Shown: piece by piece, positions 16,682-24,725 of the stretch | How the letters are laid out: each line of letters opens with the position of its first letter | Position numbering within the stretch: the first letter of the stretch is position 1 | DNA from: Paenibacillus sp. YN15 | GTDB taxonomy: Bacteria; Bacillota; Bacilli; Paenibacillales; NBRC-103111 | NCBI RefSeq assembly: GCF_003285005.1 | Contig: NZ_QMFA01000002.1 | Location: 1-64,000, forward strand | DNA length: 64,000 nt | Direction of reading: 5' to 3' | The notes under the pieces: model-generated | The model's database searches: none | The model's input: the letters and a program-made list of their open reading frames with translations, nothing else | What the model was told of the DNA's origin: nothing | Made by a program: the position numbers and the translations under genes

Positions 16682-18492
16682 GCTCCCACCTCCGACTGCT
16701 CCTCCGCATATTTCTCCGCCTGCTTGCGGAACATGTCCGCATACTTCCCGTTTAGCGCCATCAGTTGGTCGTGGGTGCCCGTTTCGATGACCGCGCCGTT
16801 TTCCAGCATATAAATCCGGTCGGCCAGAGTCGCCATGGACAAACGGTGGGAGATGAAAAATACAGGTTTTCCCCGGCAGGCCGCCAGCATGCTTTGATAG
16901 ATTAAGTATTCCGCCACCGGATCAAGAGCGCTGGAGGGTTCATCGAACACGGCAATATCAAACTCTTTGGCAAAGGCTCTGGCTACAGCGATTTTTTGGT
17001 ATTCGCCGCCGGAGAGGACAGCGCCGTCCTCGTCAAACTCCCGGGTCAGCACCGTGTCCATGCCCTTTGGCAAAGAAGCGACTTTTTCGTAGACGCCGCT
17101 TTTTATAAGCGCATCCCGCACTCTGTGGTAGTCGGCCGCCGTCACCGGCCGGCGCATCAGCACATTTTCGGCCACCGTCATGGCAAAAATCCTGAAATCC
17201 TGAAAGGCGCTCCCGAACAGGGCGCGGTAGGAGCCCAAGCGGTATTCCTGAATGTCTTTTCCGTTAAGCAGCACTTCGCCTTGACTGGGGTCGTACAGCC
17301 GCATCAGCAGCTTCACCAGGGTGGTTTTGCCTGCGCCGTTGTGGCCCACCAGGGCGATTTTTTCGGTGCCTTCAATACGGAGGCTAATATCCCGCAGCAC
17401 AGGACTGCTTGCACCCGGATAGGTGAAGCTCACATGTTTAAGCTCCAGGGAATGGACGGGCTTTTCGGGGGCAGCCCCTTGCGGATCGTCCTTCATCCGG
17501 ATTTCGTAAGCCAGGAAGCCCCGCAAATTCTCGATATACAGACTGTTCTGGAACACCTGGATCAGACTTTCCGACAAACCGATAAGAATCCAGCTGGCGC
17601 TGACCATGGCGCTGGTGAGAACGGCAAACTCGCTGACCTCCAGCGTGCGGGATACCAGGGTCCGGTACAGGCTGTACAGCAGCACACCCTGGAAGATCAC
17701 CAGGAAGGTAAAGATATTTTGCCAAAAATGAACCCTTGCCACCTGCGGAGCGAATCTCCGGACAACGGCGCCGATGCCCGAATAACCTTCCTCATAGGTT
17801 TTTTTCAGCACGCGAAAAATCCCCGACATGCGAATTTCCTTGGCATAATCCTGCAGGTACACAACACGGTTCACGTAATCCAGCTTCCGCCGGTGGGAAA
17901 CACTTTCCTGATCCCGGGCATACAACAGGCGGTTATGCCATCTGCCGAACAGAAACTTGCCTGCAAAAGGGGACAGGACAAACAGGACCACCCAATGGTC
18001 GATCATATACATGTTGGCCATTACCCCAATGCCGGCCAGTACGGCGCAGATGGTGTCGGCTGTTGTCTCCAGCACGGATGAAACCCGGGTTTCCGTTTCC
18101 TTGACGGCCATGGTGTAGCGGTTGTAAAAATCCGCATCCTCGTAGCAGGCCAGCTCCACCTGGGCCGCTTTGTCATACAGCTGCACGTTCAGCTTCTCGA
18201 AGAGCAGGGCGTCGGTTTTTGGCTTGTAGCTGGTCTGAACCCACTGCTCAAACCAATTGCAGGCGCCGAAAATCAGCGCGCTTGCCAAAATAAAGCAGGC
18301 GATCTGCCCGAAATCTTGGCCGGTTTCCATGGCGTGAAGCACATATTTGACCAGCACAATACTGTAAAACACCCATGCGGCATAGCCTATGGCCTTGATC
18401 AGGAATTCCGCCGCGATTCTGCCCGGGCAGATGCGAAAAACCAGCTTCAGAATGAAGAGGTTATTGGGGAAAACCCCGCCTTGTTTTTTCAT
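16678..18492 (-). CDS. Half-size ABC exporter, membrane plus ATPase (first of a pair)
   Basis: The membrane domain is in roughly residues 30-310 and the ATPase domain after 355: Walker A GHNGAGKTTL, signature VLSGGEYQKIAVAR, Walker B FDIAVFDEPSSALDP and ISHRLS. ATG 18492 follows AAGGAG with six-base spacing; the adjacent ATG at 18495 is too close to it, and in-frame starts further up (to 18561) lack a site. Both ATPase sites look intact in this and the partner gene, so a symmetric catalytic pair is possible. Translationally coupled to the downstream ABC gene. Confidence 0.9.
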   Translation of the reverse strand: MKKQGGVFPNNLFILKLVFRICPGRIAAEFLIKAIGYAAWVFYSIVLVKYVLHAMETGQDFGQIACFILASALIFGACNWFEQWVQTSYKPKTDALLFEKLNVQLYDKAAQVELACYEDADFYNRYTMAVKETETRVSSVLETTADTICAVLAGIGVMANMYMIDHWVVLFVLSPFAGKFLFGRWHNRLLYARDQESVSHRRKLDYVNRVVYLQDYAKEIRMSGIFRVLKKTYEEGYSGIGAVVRRFAPQVARVHFWQNIFTFLVIFQGVLLYSLYRTLVSRTLEVSEFAVLTSAMVSASWILIGLSESLIQVFQNSLYIENLRGFLAYEIRMKDDPQGAAPEKPVHSLELKHVSFTYPGASSPVLRDISLRIEGTEKIALVGHNGAGKTTLVKLLMRLYDPSQGEVLLNGKDIQEYRLGSYRALFGSAFQDFRIFAMTVAENVLMRRPVTAADYHRVRDALIKSGVYEKVASLPKGMDTVLTREFDEDGAVLSGGEYQKIAVARAFAKEFDIAVFDEPSSALDPVAEYLIYQSMLAACRGKPVFFISHRLSMATLADRIYMLENGAVIETGTHDQLMALNGKYADMFRKQAEKYAEEQSEVGA

Positions 18493-18704
18493 CATAAACT
18501 CCTTATTCCGGAAAATGGAAAGATAGCGTTTTCTCCATTGTGAACATTTTCCATGGAACAATCAATGGGGAATTTGTTTGCCAACTGAATTGTCCGCAAC
18601 TGTGTCAGAGGGGAAGAGAGTATGGGCAGGAGATTTGCGGGAGGGGCGGGGATATGGTAAAACCGGTATAAACATGTTTTCTATAAAATGGAGGTGCTTC
18701 GTTC

Positions 18705-19550
18705 TTGTCCTATTTCGCATCCTTTCAACTCACTCCCTCCGCCGAGCGGACCATCCGGGCGGATTGGTACCGTCCGTTGGGCGCGGCTTCTCAAGGAACA
18801 GTTTTGGTTGCCCATGGCTACAAAGGCTTCAAGAATTACGGCATGTTTCCGCGGATTGGCGAGCTGCTGTCGGAAAGCTACGATGCTGTCGTGTTTAATT
18901 TCAGCCATAACGGCGTGGGGGAGGAGCTGACGGAGTTTACGGAGCTGGAGAAATTCGCCCGCAATACCTGCTCGCTGGAGCAGGAGGATTTGCTGGCATT
19001 GGTTGAGGCAGTTGCAGGCGGTACGCTGTCCGTGGGTGGCGGGGAGCAGCCAAGGGCGGACCGGTTGTTTTTGCTTGGCCACAGCAAGGGCGGAGGCGGG
19101 GCCTTATTGTTCGGGCTGGACCACCCGGAGCTGGTGGACGGGGTGATCAGCTGGAACGGAATTTCCAGCTTCGATCTGTATTCCGAGGAAGAGAAGCGGC
19201 TGATGCGCGAGGCGGGCAGGGCCTTTACGGTGAATGCCCGGACCAAGCAGCAGATGCCCCTGGACCGGGTGATTTTGGAGGATCTGGAGGCCAATGCAGA
19301 GCGGTTCAATCTCGTCGGCCGGATCGGCGGCCTTCGCGTTCCCGCGGCGCTGATCCAGGGGGAACGGGATGGCAAGCATCTGCTGGCCGGTTCAGCCTGG
19401 CTGAAGGAGGCGCAGCCGGAGCTGGAATGGCTCATGGTGCCTCATGGAGACCACCGGTTCAACACGGTGCATCCTTATGAGGGGGACACGGAGGCATTCC
19501 TTGAGGCCATCCGCCTTACCCGGGAGTGGCTGGATCGGCATAGCAAGTAG
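18705..19550 (+). CDS. Alpha/beta-hydrolase (dienelactone hydrolase/peptidase-like)
   Basis: The 281-residue protein starts at TTG 18705, nine bases after GGAGGT. It has an oxyanion region VLVAHGYKGFKN, the nucleophile elbow GHSKGGGG, a likely acid in QGERDGKH and the catalytic His in VPHGDHRFNTVHPY. The fold is a cytosolic serine hydrolase with a small cap (residues 150-195). Substrate unknown; esters or peptides are typical. It is divergent from the ABC exporter pair, sharing a 212-bp intergenic region, which could mean common control. Confidence 0.85.
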   Translation: MSYFASFQLTPSAERTIRADWYRPLGAASQGTVLVAHGYKGFKNYGMFPRIGELLSESYDAVVFNFSHNGVGEELTEFTELEKFARNTCSLEQEDLLALVEAVAGGTLSVGGGEQPRADRLFLLGHSKGGGGALLFGLDHPELVDGVISWNGISSFDLYSEEEKRLMREAGRAFTVNARTKQQMPLDRVILEDLEANAERFNLVGRIGGLRVPAALIQGERDGKHLLAGSAWLKEAQPELEWLMVPHGDHRFNTVHPYEGDTEAFLEAIRLTREWLDRHSK

Positions 19551-19581
19551 GGGAAGCGTCGGAATGGCGGTCTACGCCGAC

Positions 19582-19591
19582 GGGGGGGGGG
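19582..19591. repeat. Run of ten G residues
   Basis: An uninterrupted G10 tract lies just downstream of the hydrolase gene. It falls in non-coding sequence, so phase variation of a protein is not implied. Confidence 0.8.
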
Positions 19592-19632
19592 CTGCGGCCA
19601 ACTGGAGCCCGGGGGAAGAAGAGGGGACTGGA

Positions 19633-19733
19633 TTGGAGATAGCGGAAGCTGTTTTCCGTTAATCTCCTTGTTCGTGCCGTGCTTCGAGGCAACCGGCTGC
19701 AATAGCGGAAACAGCCTGTCCTTATTCGGAAGG
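19633..19733. repeat. Hairpins of the ATAGCGGA family
   Basis: GGAGATAGCGGAA pairs imperfectly with TTCCGTTAATCTCC across a short loop, and a second copy begins AATAGCGGAAACAG. Similar hairpins recur at 50281-50358, so this is a dispersed intergenic family. Confidence 0.55.
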
Positions 19734-19758
19734 GATTTCACCAATCCGGCAGATAGCC

Positions 19759-19892
19759 ATCCATGCTGCGTTTCCCGCCGCACCTTTAAACCGATGAAAT
19801 GTCGAAGATGTCCCTCAAACGGCTTTGCCGGTTTCGAGGCTTCCATAACACCATCCGGCCTGCGGCAAGGACCAGTGTTATTTCAGGGTAGC
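19759..19892 (+). repeat. 134-bp dispersed structured repeat, copy 1
   Basis: This stretch matches 63345-63478 with only a few substitutions and two offsetting single-base indels. It contains ATAACAC...GTGTTAT (7-bp stem) and a degenerate version of the AAACCGG/CCGGTTT hairpin. Its right end abuts the truncated Rpn-type gene. Reading frames across it give Cys/Arg-rich peptides that I regard as spurious. Confidence 0.85.
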
Positions 19893-20533
19893 GGAAAACT
19901 GCTTCAGTTAATATCGAAATGCAAATGGGCAATCCCTACAACATGGAAAAGCGGATGCTGTTCTATTGGAGTGCCATGTATTATCATCAATTGAAGGAAG
20001 GCAAGAATTATAATCTGCTGAAGAAGTGTGTTGCTATTAACATTCTCAATTACTCCTTCCTGCCCAATGAGCGAGTCCATAATATCTTTCATCTGCAGGA
20101 GGATCATACAGGCATTCCGCTGAATGATGACCTGGAGATTCATACGATGGAGTTAGGGAAGCTGGATGAATACCCGCATCCTGTGGAGGAAGGCGGATTG
20201 ATCAACTGGCTGCTGTTCTTAAAGGGAGTAGACAAATCAAGCTGGGAGGTGCTGGCGATGAATGAGCCGATGCTGAAAAAGGCCATGAACACATTGGAAT
20301 TCCTGAGTCAGGATGCCGCTACCCGCGAGGCTTATGAGGCCCGGATGAAGGCGCTGCGGGATGAAGTTTCCAAGCTGGAAGGGGCCAAGGCAGAGGGATT
20401 AAGCGAAGGTGAGCGAAAAGGGAAAATGGAAACAGCCCTCAACATGCTGGATATGGGGTTTGAAATCGCCATTATTGCCAAAGCTACGGGATTATCCGAA
20501 GAAGAAGTCCGCTCTTTGCGGCCTGTACATTAA
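19892..20533 (+). pseudogene. 5'-truncated Rpn/PD-(D/E)XK transposase-like nuclease
   Basis: The frame encodes SVNIEMQMGNPYNMEKRMLFYW and then typical Rpn/TIGR01784 sequence (YHQLKEGKNYNLLKKCVAINIL, LLFLKGVD, EEEVRSLR). Family members are usually near 280-300 residues; here about the first 90, including most of the PD-(D/E)XK nuclease core, are absent. The last conserved core strand (NIEMQ) remains. Reading back, the frame meets a TAG inside the last bases of the 134-bp repeat, so truncation coincides with the repeat edge. An internal ATG (19919) could still give 204 residues, probably without nuclease activity. Confidence 0.75.
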
Positions 20534-20599
20534 AAATGATTCTTGACCAGTCAGCCCTTTTTTCGTTTATCTTAGGGTAGACACAGCCCTATAAACAGC

Positions 20600-20627
20600 A
20601 AAAAACCCTTGATACACAAGGGTTTTT
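20600..20627 (-). terminator. Terminator of the tRNA-Val transcript
   Basis: The AAACCCTTG/CAAGGGTTT hairpin, read on the minus strand, is followed by a T-run. Confidence 0.8.
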
Positions 20628-20632
20628 CTGGA

Positions 20633-20705
20633 TGACCTGCAGTGGGCTCGAACCACTGACCCCCACCCTGTCAAGATGGTGCTCTCCCAGCTGAGCTAGC
20701 AAGTC
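20633..20705 (-). tRNA. tRNA-Val (anticodon GAC)
   Basis: On the minus strand the 73-nt sequence folds as a cloverleaf: acceptor GACTTGC/GCAGGTC (one G-U pair), D arm GCTCAGCTGGGAGAGC, anticodon stem CCATC/GGTGG with loop TTGACAG (anticodon GAC), and T arm AGTGG-TTCGAGC-CCACT. The discriminator is A and the CCA end is not encoded. Confidence 0.93.
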
Positions 20706-20729
20706 ACATATGGTAATGCGGTAATTTGA

Positions 20730-20758
20730 ATTTTACCAAGTCTGCCTGCTGCTGTCAA
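20730..20758 (-). promoter_or_regulatory. SigA promoter of tRNA-Val
   Basis: On the minus strand, TTGACA (20753-20758), a 17-base spacer and TAAAAT (20730-20735) lie just upstream of the tRNA. Confidence 0.8.
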
Positions 20759-20899
20759 CGGTTTTTGTAAAGGGTTTCAAATTCACAGCAGAGTAGTCTG
20801 GGGGCCATATAAATATGACAATATGTTCACAATTCCTTCGGAAGGTGCACGAAGCCGGGTAATGGGGTAAAATAGAGATATCCAAGGAGGCGTATATGT

Positions 20900-21064
20900 A
20901 TGAAAACCCATAACTGTTGCGGAGACGGCATTTCCTGCGATATTCCTGTAGAGCTGCCGGAGGATTACATGGACACCTTGTACCAGATGTATGTGAAGGA
21001 TTGCGAGAAGGAAGGCAAGGAGCCGCAGACCAAAGCCGAATGGCTGGAAAACATAAGCGCATAA
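20900..21064 (+). CDS. 54-residue Cys-containing conserved-looking protein
   Basis: ATG 20900 follows AAGGAGG (20884-20890) at ideal spacing, and a terminator ends the unit. The product begins MKTHNCCGDGISCDIPVEL and continues with an acidic helical part (DTLYQMYVKDCEKEG, TKAEWLENI). The N-terminal CCxxxxxC pattern plus a fourth Cys could bind metal or form disulfides. I do not recognise the family. The tidy signals and codon use argue for a real gene. Confidence 0.7.
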   Translation: MKTHNCCGDGISCDIPVELPEDYMDTLYQMYVKDCEKEGKEPQTKAEWLENISA

Positions 21065-21074
21065 GTAGGTAAGG

Positions 21075-21098
21075 GGCAGCCCCGAAGGGCTGCCTTTT
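21075..21098 (+). terminator. Terminator after the 54-residue gene
   Basis: GGCAGCCC/GGGCTGCC hairpin followed by TTTT. Confidence 0.8.
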
Positions 21099-21161
21099 GT
21101 GTGAGTCCCGCGGACAGCCCAGAAGGGGCGCGCGGCAACTTCCGGAGGAGAACATCATCTT

Positions 21162-23048
21162 ATGGTTAAGTACGATCTGCCCATTACCAGGAATCCGCTT
21201 CAAACCAGAGCCGACGTGCAGGAAGCCGTCCGGCAGCTGACAGAGCCGCTCAAGCCTTATTTCAGCAAGGGCGGGGCCCTGCTCCAGTTGGGAAATACGG
21301 GAGCGGTGTACGAGGAGCGCACCGCCCAGATGGAGGCGTTTGCCCGCCCGCTGTGGGGGCTGGTGCCCCTGGCCGCAGGCGGAGGAGATTCGGACCTGTG
21401 GGATACATATATGGAGGGCATCCGTCATGGCACCGATCCGCAGCATGAGGAATACTGGGGGGATACGGGCCACGTGGACCAGCGTTTTGTGGAGATGGCG
21501 GCCATCGGCCTGGCGCTGTGCCTGTGCCCGGACCGGATTTGGGGACCGCTGACCCAGACGGAACGGGGCAATCTGAACCGCTGGCTGTTGCAAATCAACC
21601 GGTTTGAGTTGCCCCCCAACAATTGGCGGTTCTTCATTGTGCTGGCCAATCTGGGCCTGAAACGGGCCGGAGGGGAATACAGCCAGGAGTCGGTGGACGG
21701 GGCGCTGGCGCTTTTGGATACCTTCTATCTGGGCGACGGCTGGTATTCCGACGGCTTGACTGACCAGCGGGATTATTATATTCCGTTTGCCATGCATTTT
21801 TACGGGCTGATCTACGCCGGGATGATGGGCGGGGAAGACCCGGAGCGCTGCAGGATGTACAAGGAACGGGCGGCCCGGTTTGCCCATGATTTCATCTACT
21901 GGTTTGCCGAGGACGGATCGGCATTGGCCTATGGCCGCAGCCTGACCTACCGCTTCGCCCAAGCGGGCTTCTGGGGCGCCTTGGCCTATGCCGGTGTGGA
22001 TACGCTGGATTGGGGCGTTGTGAAGGGGCTCCTGCTGCGGAACCTGCGCTGGTGGTTTCGCCAGCCGATTTTTACCCCTGACGGTTGCTTGTCCATTGGA
22101 TATGCCTACCCCAATCTGATTATGGCAGAGGGCTATAACGCTCCCGGGTCCCCATACTGGGCCTTTAAGGCATTTCTGCCGCTGGCATTGGGAGAGGAGC
22201 ACCCCTTATGGCAGGCGGAGGAAAAACCGCTTCCCGCCTTGGCGCCGCTGTCCGTGCAAAAGCATGCGCGGATGCTGGTCAGCCATACCGGCAATCATGT
22301 GACGGCGCTGACATCGGGCCAATATGCCGGGTTCGAGCCGGCCCACACAACCGCCAAATACGCCAAGTTCGCTTATTCCAATGCCTTTGCCTTCAGCGTG
22401 CCCAAAGGACATACGGGACTGGCCCAGGGGGCGTATGACTCCATGCTGGCTCTAAGCGAGGGGGATGACTGGTACAAGGTCCGGCAGCGATGCGAGGAGG
22501 CAACGGTAGAAGCGGGATGGATTTATTCCCGCTGGAAGCCGTGGGCCGATGTGACTGTGGAAACCTGGCTGATTCCCGCCGGTCACTGGCATGTGCGGGT
22601 GCACCGATTAGCCGCCGGACGTGATCTGACAGGTGCGGAAGGGGGCTTCGCCATCCGCTGGGAGCACCGGGTGCCCGAGGAGGCCGGAACGCATTTGCGC
22701 ACCGGACCTCATGACGCGTTGGCTTCCTTCAGCTGGGGCGCCAGCGGTATCGTGGACCTGCGGCAGGTCCGCCGGGCGGAGATTATTCCCTGCGAGGCCA
22801 ATACCAACCTGATGCATCCGCGCACTGTGCTGCCTACTCTCCACGGTACATTCCCGAAGGGCGAGCATTGGCTTGCAGCCGCTATACTGGGCGTTCCCTG
22901 CGAAGGGGAAGGACAAGCCTCTTGGAGCACGCCTCCGGTATTCCGGGAGAGCGGGGACGGGATGCAGGTGCTGGACCGGGAGACAGGAGCCGTCCTCTGG
23001 AGCTTTTCCACCAATTTCCCGCTGACTGTGGACCCAAGCTCCTGCTAA
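21162..23048 (+). CDS. DUF2264 protein, probable glycan-active enzyme
   Basis: The 628-residue cytosolic protein matches DUF2264: TGHVDQRFVEMAAIGLAL, PPNNWRFFIVLANLGL, DGWYSDGLTDQRDYYIPFAMHFYGLIYA and SLTYRFAQAGFWGALAYA, an alpha/alpha-barrel-like N-terminal part (1-370) with a beta-rich C-terminal part. Such proteins occur in polysaccharide utilisation loci and are related in fold to lyases and glucuronyl hydrolases. The substrate is unknown. Ribosome site CGGAGGAG precedes ATG 21162. No adjacent transporter is seen, so it may act on oligosaccharides imported elsewhere. Confidence 0.85.
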   Translation: MVKYDLPITRNPLQTRADVQEAVRQLTEPLKPYFSKGGALLQLGNTGAVYEERTAQMEAFARPLWGLVPLAAGGGDSDLWDTYMEGIRHGTDPQHEEYWGDTGHVDQRFVEMAAIGLALCLCPDRIWGPLTQTERGNLNRWLLQINRFELPPNNWRFFIVLANLGLKRAGGEYSQESVDGALALLDTFYLGDGWYSDGLTDQRDYYIPFAMHFYGLIYAGMMGGEDPERCRMYKERAARFAHDFIYWFAEDGSALAYGRSLTYRFAQAGFWGALAYAGVDTLDWGVVKGLLLRNLRWWFRQPIFTPDGCLSIGYAYPNLIMAEGYNAPGSPYWAFKAFLPLALGEEHPLWQAEEKPLPALAPLSVQKHARMLVSHTGNHVTALTSGQYAGFEPAHTTAKYAKFAYSNAFAFSVPKGHTGLAQGAYDSMLALSEGDDWYKVRQRCEEATVEAGWIYSRWKPWADVTVETWLIPAGHWHVRVHRLAAGRDLTGAEGGFAIRWEHRVPEEAGTHLRTGPHDALASFSWGASGIVDLRQVRRAEIIPCEANTNLMHPRTVLPTLHGTFPKGEHWLAAAILGVPCEGEGQASWSTPPVFRESGDGMQVLDRETGAVLWSFSTNFPLTVDPSSC

Positions 23049-23121
23049 AATGGATAGGGATGGTTGTAAAGGATAAGGCTTTTCCGGCAGGAGGCCAGCA
23101 GAAGAAGGAGCGCGCAGCGGG

Positions 23122-23457
23122 ATGGGAAATCAAGGGCAATTGGAAGCGGCAACAGCACGGATTACGCGGGAGGGCATTCTTTTCCGGGACGGACGCTATA
23201 CATGCAGATTGGCGCTCCGCTACCGGTGGTATGAGCAGGCCCATCTGCGGGGACCCTGGGACATCCGGGTTTTGTATAATCCGGCGGAGGAGCAGCCTGA
23301 AGCTCTCTATATAGACTCGGAGCATTTTGAGGAAGAGCGGGTATGCCATTTTATCGGCGTGCCTCGGCAGCCCTCGGAAACCGCCGCCTACCAGGCCAAG
23401 CTGCGGAAGCTGGCGGAGGAGCGGAGAATGTTGTACGGCAATAGGCCCTTGTTTTAA
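23122..23457 (+). CDS. Short protein resembling a Mu-type transposase C-terminal domain
   Basis: The 111-residue product has ITREGILFRDGRYTCR, then WYEQA, GPWDIRVLYNP and EALYID, a pattern like the beta-barrel C-terminal domain of Mu/Tn7 TnsB/IS481-type transposases. No DDE catalytic domain precedes it, so it is either a remnant or a domesticated fragment. A plausible AAGGAG site lies 11 bases before ATG 23122, and codon use resembles neighbours. It could instead be a small unrelated conserved protein; the match is by eye. Confidence 0.5.
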   Translation: MGNQGQLEAATARITREGILFRDGRYTCRLALRYRWYEQAHLRGPWDIRVLYNPAEEQPEALYIDSEHFEEERVCHFIGVPRQPSETAAYQAKLRKLAEERRMLYGNRPLF

Positions 23458-23640
23458 AAGGTTGGCTGAGCACCCCGTGTCCATTGTTGAAGGCTTATAC
23501 GCCGGAAGCTTGGAGGCAGGGGTGTTTTTTTACGGATTATTTTGTACGGGAGCAGAGCCAGGTTCCCCTTCATATAGGTTTAGTCCTTCTCTGCCGCGGG
23601 AATAGTGGATAATAGCCCCAAGAAAAGGAGTGTTTCTCTT

Positions 23641-24348
23641 TTGAAGCTGTTAGCCATTATTCCCGCATACAACGAAGCCGGAACCATCGGGGACGTGATC
23701 CGAAGCATCAAAAAGCATCAGCCGTCCGTGGACATTCTGGTTGTGAATGACGGCTCCGCGGACCATACAAGTGAAGCGGCGCGCCTGGCAGGCGCAGCCT
23801 CCGTCCTGGAGCTTCCCTTTAATCTGGGCATCGGCGGAGCAGTACAGGCGGGCTACCGGTATGCCTGCAAAAAGAACTATGATCTCGCGGTGCAGATTGA
23901 CGCCGACGGGCAGCATGACCCGGCGGAGCTGGAGAGGATTCTCTCTCCCATCAGGGAAGGGGCAGCGGATTGCTGCATCGGCAGCCGGTTTTTGGAGAAG
24001 CGGGGTTACCGCTCCACATTGTTCCGGCGGTTCGGCATCCGGTATTTTGCCTGGATGATCCGTTCCACTATGAAGAGCCGTCTCACCGATCCTACTTCCG
24101 GCTTCCGGGCGGTGGGGAGGGAGGGAATCCAGGTATTTGCCGGATATTATCCCGATGATTACCCGGAGGTGGAGGCCATTGCCTTGCTGCTGCGAAAAGG
24201 ACTGACCGTATCCGAAGTGCCGGTTATGATGCATTGCCGCCAAGGGGGAAGCTCCTCCATTACCCCGGCGAAATCCTTGTATTATATGGCAAAGGTATCG
24301 TTGGCGGTAGTGATGACCCGGCTGAGAGGAGCGGAGAAAACCGGATGA
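23641..24348 (+). CDS. Family 2 glycosyltransferase (dolichyl-phosphate-mannose synthase-like)
   Basis: The start is set at TTG 23641, 11 bases after AAAGGAG, giving MKLLAIIPAYNEAGTIGDVI; an upstream ATG (23605) lacks a site. Residues include LVVNDGSADHTSEAA, DADGQHDPAELERI (DxD-like) and DPTSGFRAVGREG, typical of GT2 polyprenyl-phosphate sugar transferases. No C-terminal membrane segments are present. It overlaps the next gene by ATGA, forming a GT2-DUF2304-GT39 operon that would make a lipid-linked sugar and transfer it to a surface acceptor. Confidence 0.88.
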   Translation: MKLLAIIPAYNEAGTIGDVIRSIKKHQPSVDILVVNDGSADHTSEAARLAGAASVLELPFNLGIGGAVQAGYRYACKKNYDLAVQIDADGQHDPAELERILSPIREGAADCCIGSRFLEKRGYRSTLFRRFGIRYFAWMIRSTMKSRLTDPTSGFRAVGREGIQVFAGYYPDDYPEVEAIALLLRKGLTVSEVPVMMHCRQGGSSSITPAKSLYYMAKVSLAVVMTRLRGAEKTG

Positions 24349-24725
24349 GTGTATACCAGATTTCCGCTGCCGCCGGGTTTGGCTTTCTGCTGTTGACGGG
24401 GGAGTTGATCAGACGGCGGAAAATCGAGGAGCGCTATGCGCTACTGTGGCTTCTGCTGGGATTGGCAATAGCGCTGTTCAGCTTTGCTCCAGGCTTGCTG
24501 GAGAGGCTCTCCCGGCTGCTGCAAGTGCATTATGCCCCTTCCCTGCTGTTTCTGCTGGGACTGTTGTTTTCTCTGGCTTTTATTATGCACCTGACCATTG
24601 TCATGTCCCGGATGCACCGGAGAATGGTCCGCCTGGCCCAGGAGGTGGCGATTCTGAAGGAAGAACTGGAGGGAGCGGCAACAGCTCCAATCCTTCCGGC
24701 CAAAGGAGGCGCTGCCCATGGTTAG
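24345..24725 (+). CDS. DUF2304 small membrane protein
   Basis: The 126-residue protein begins at ATG 24345, overlapping the stop of the glycosyltransferase. It has a first membrane helix, RRRKIEERYALLWLLLGL (the DUF2304 signature), two further hydrophobic segments and a short basic cytoplasmic tail ending in a coiled coil (RLAQEVAILKEEL). DUF2304 proteins nearly always accompany GT2 enzymes and are thought to assist lipid-linked sugar handling. It overlaps the downstream GT39 gene by eight bases. Confidence 0.85.
   Translation: MSVYQISAAAGFGFLLLTGELIRRRKIEERYALLWLLLGLAIALFSFAPGLLERLSRLLQVHYAPSLLFLLGLLFSLAFIMHLTIVMSRMHRRMVRLAQEVAILKEELEGAATAPILPAKGGAAHG

Noticed and set aside
19668-19994. Cys/Arg-rich open frame of 108 residues
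   Set aside because: It is produced by the 134-bp repeat; the matching frame in copy 2 has different flanks, so it is not a gene.
20633-20705. Reading the tRNA as tRNA-Asp (GTC)
   Set aside because: The loop is TTGACAG, so positions 34-36 are GAC, which is valine.
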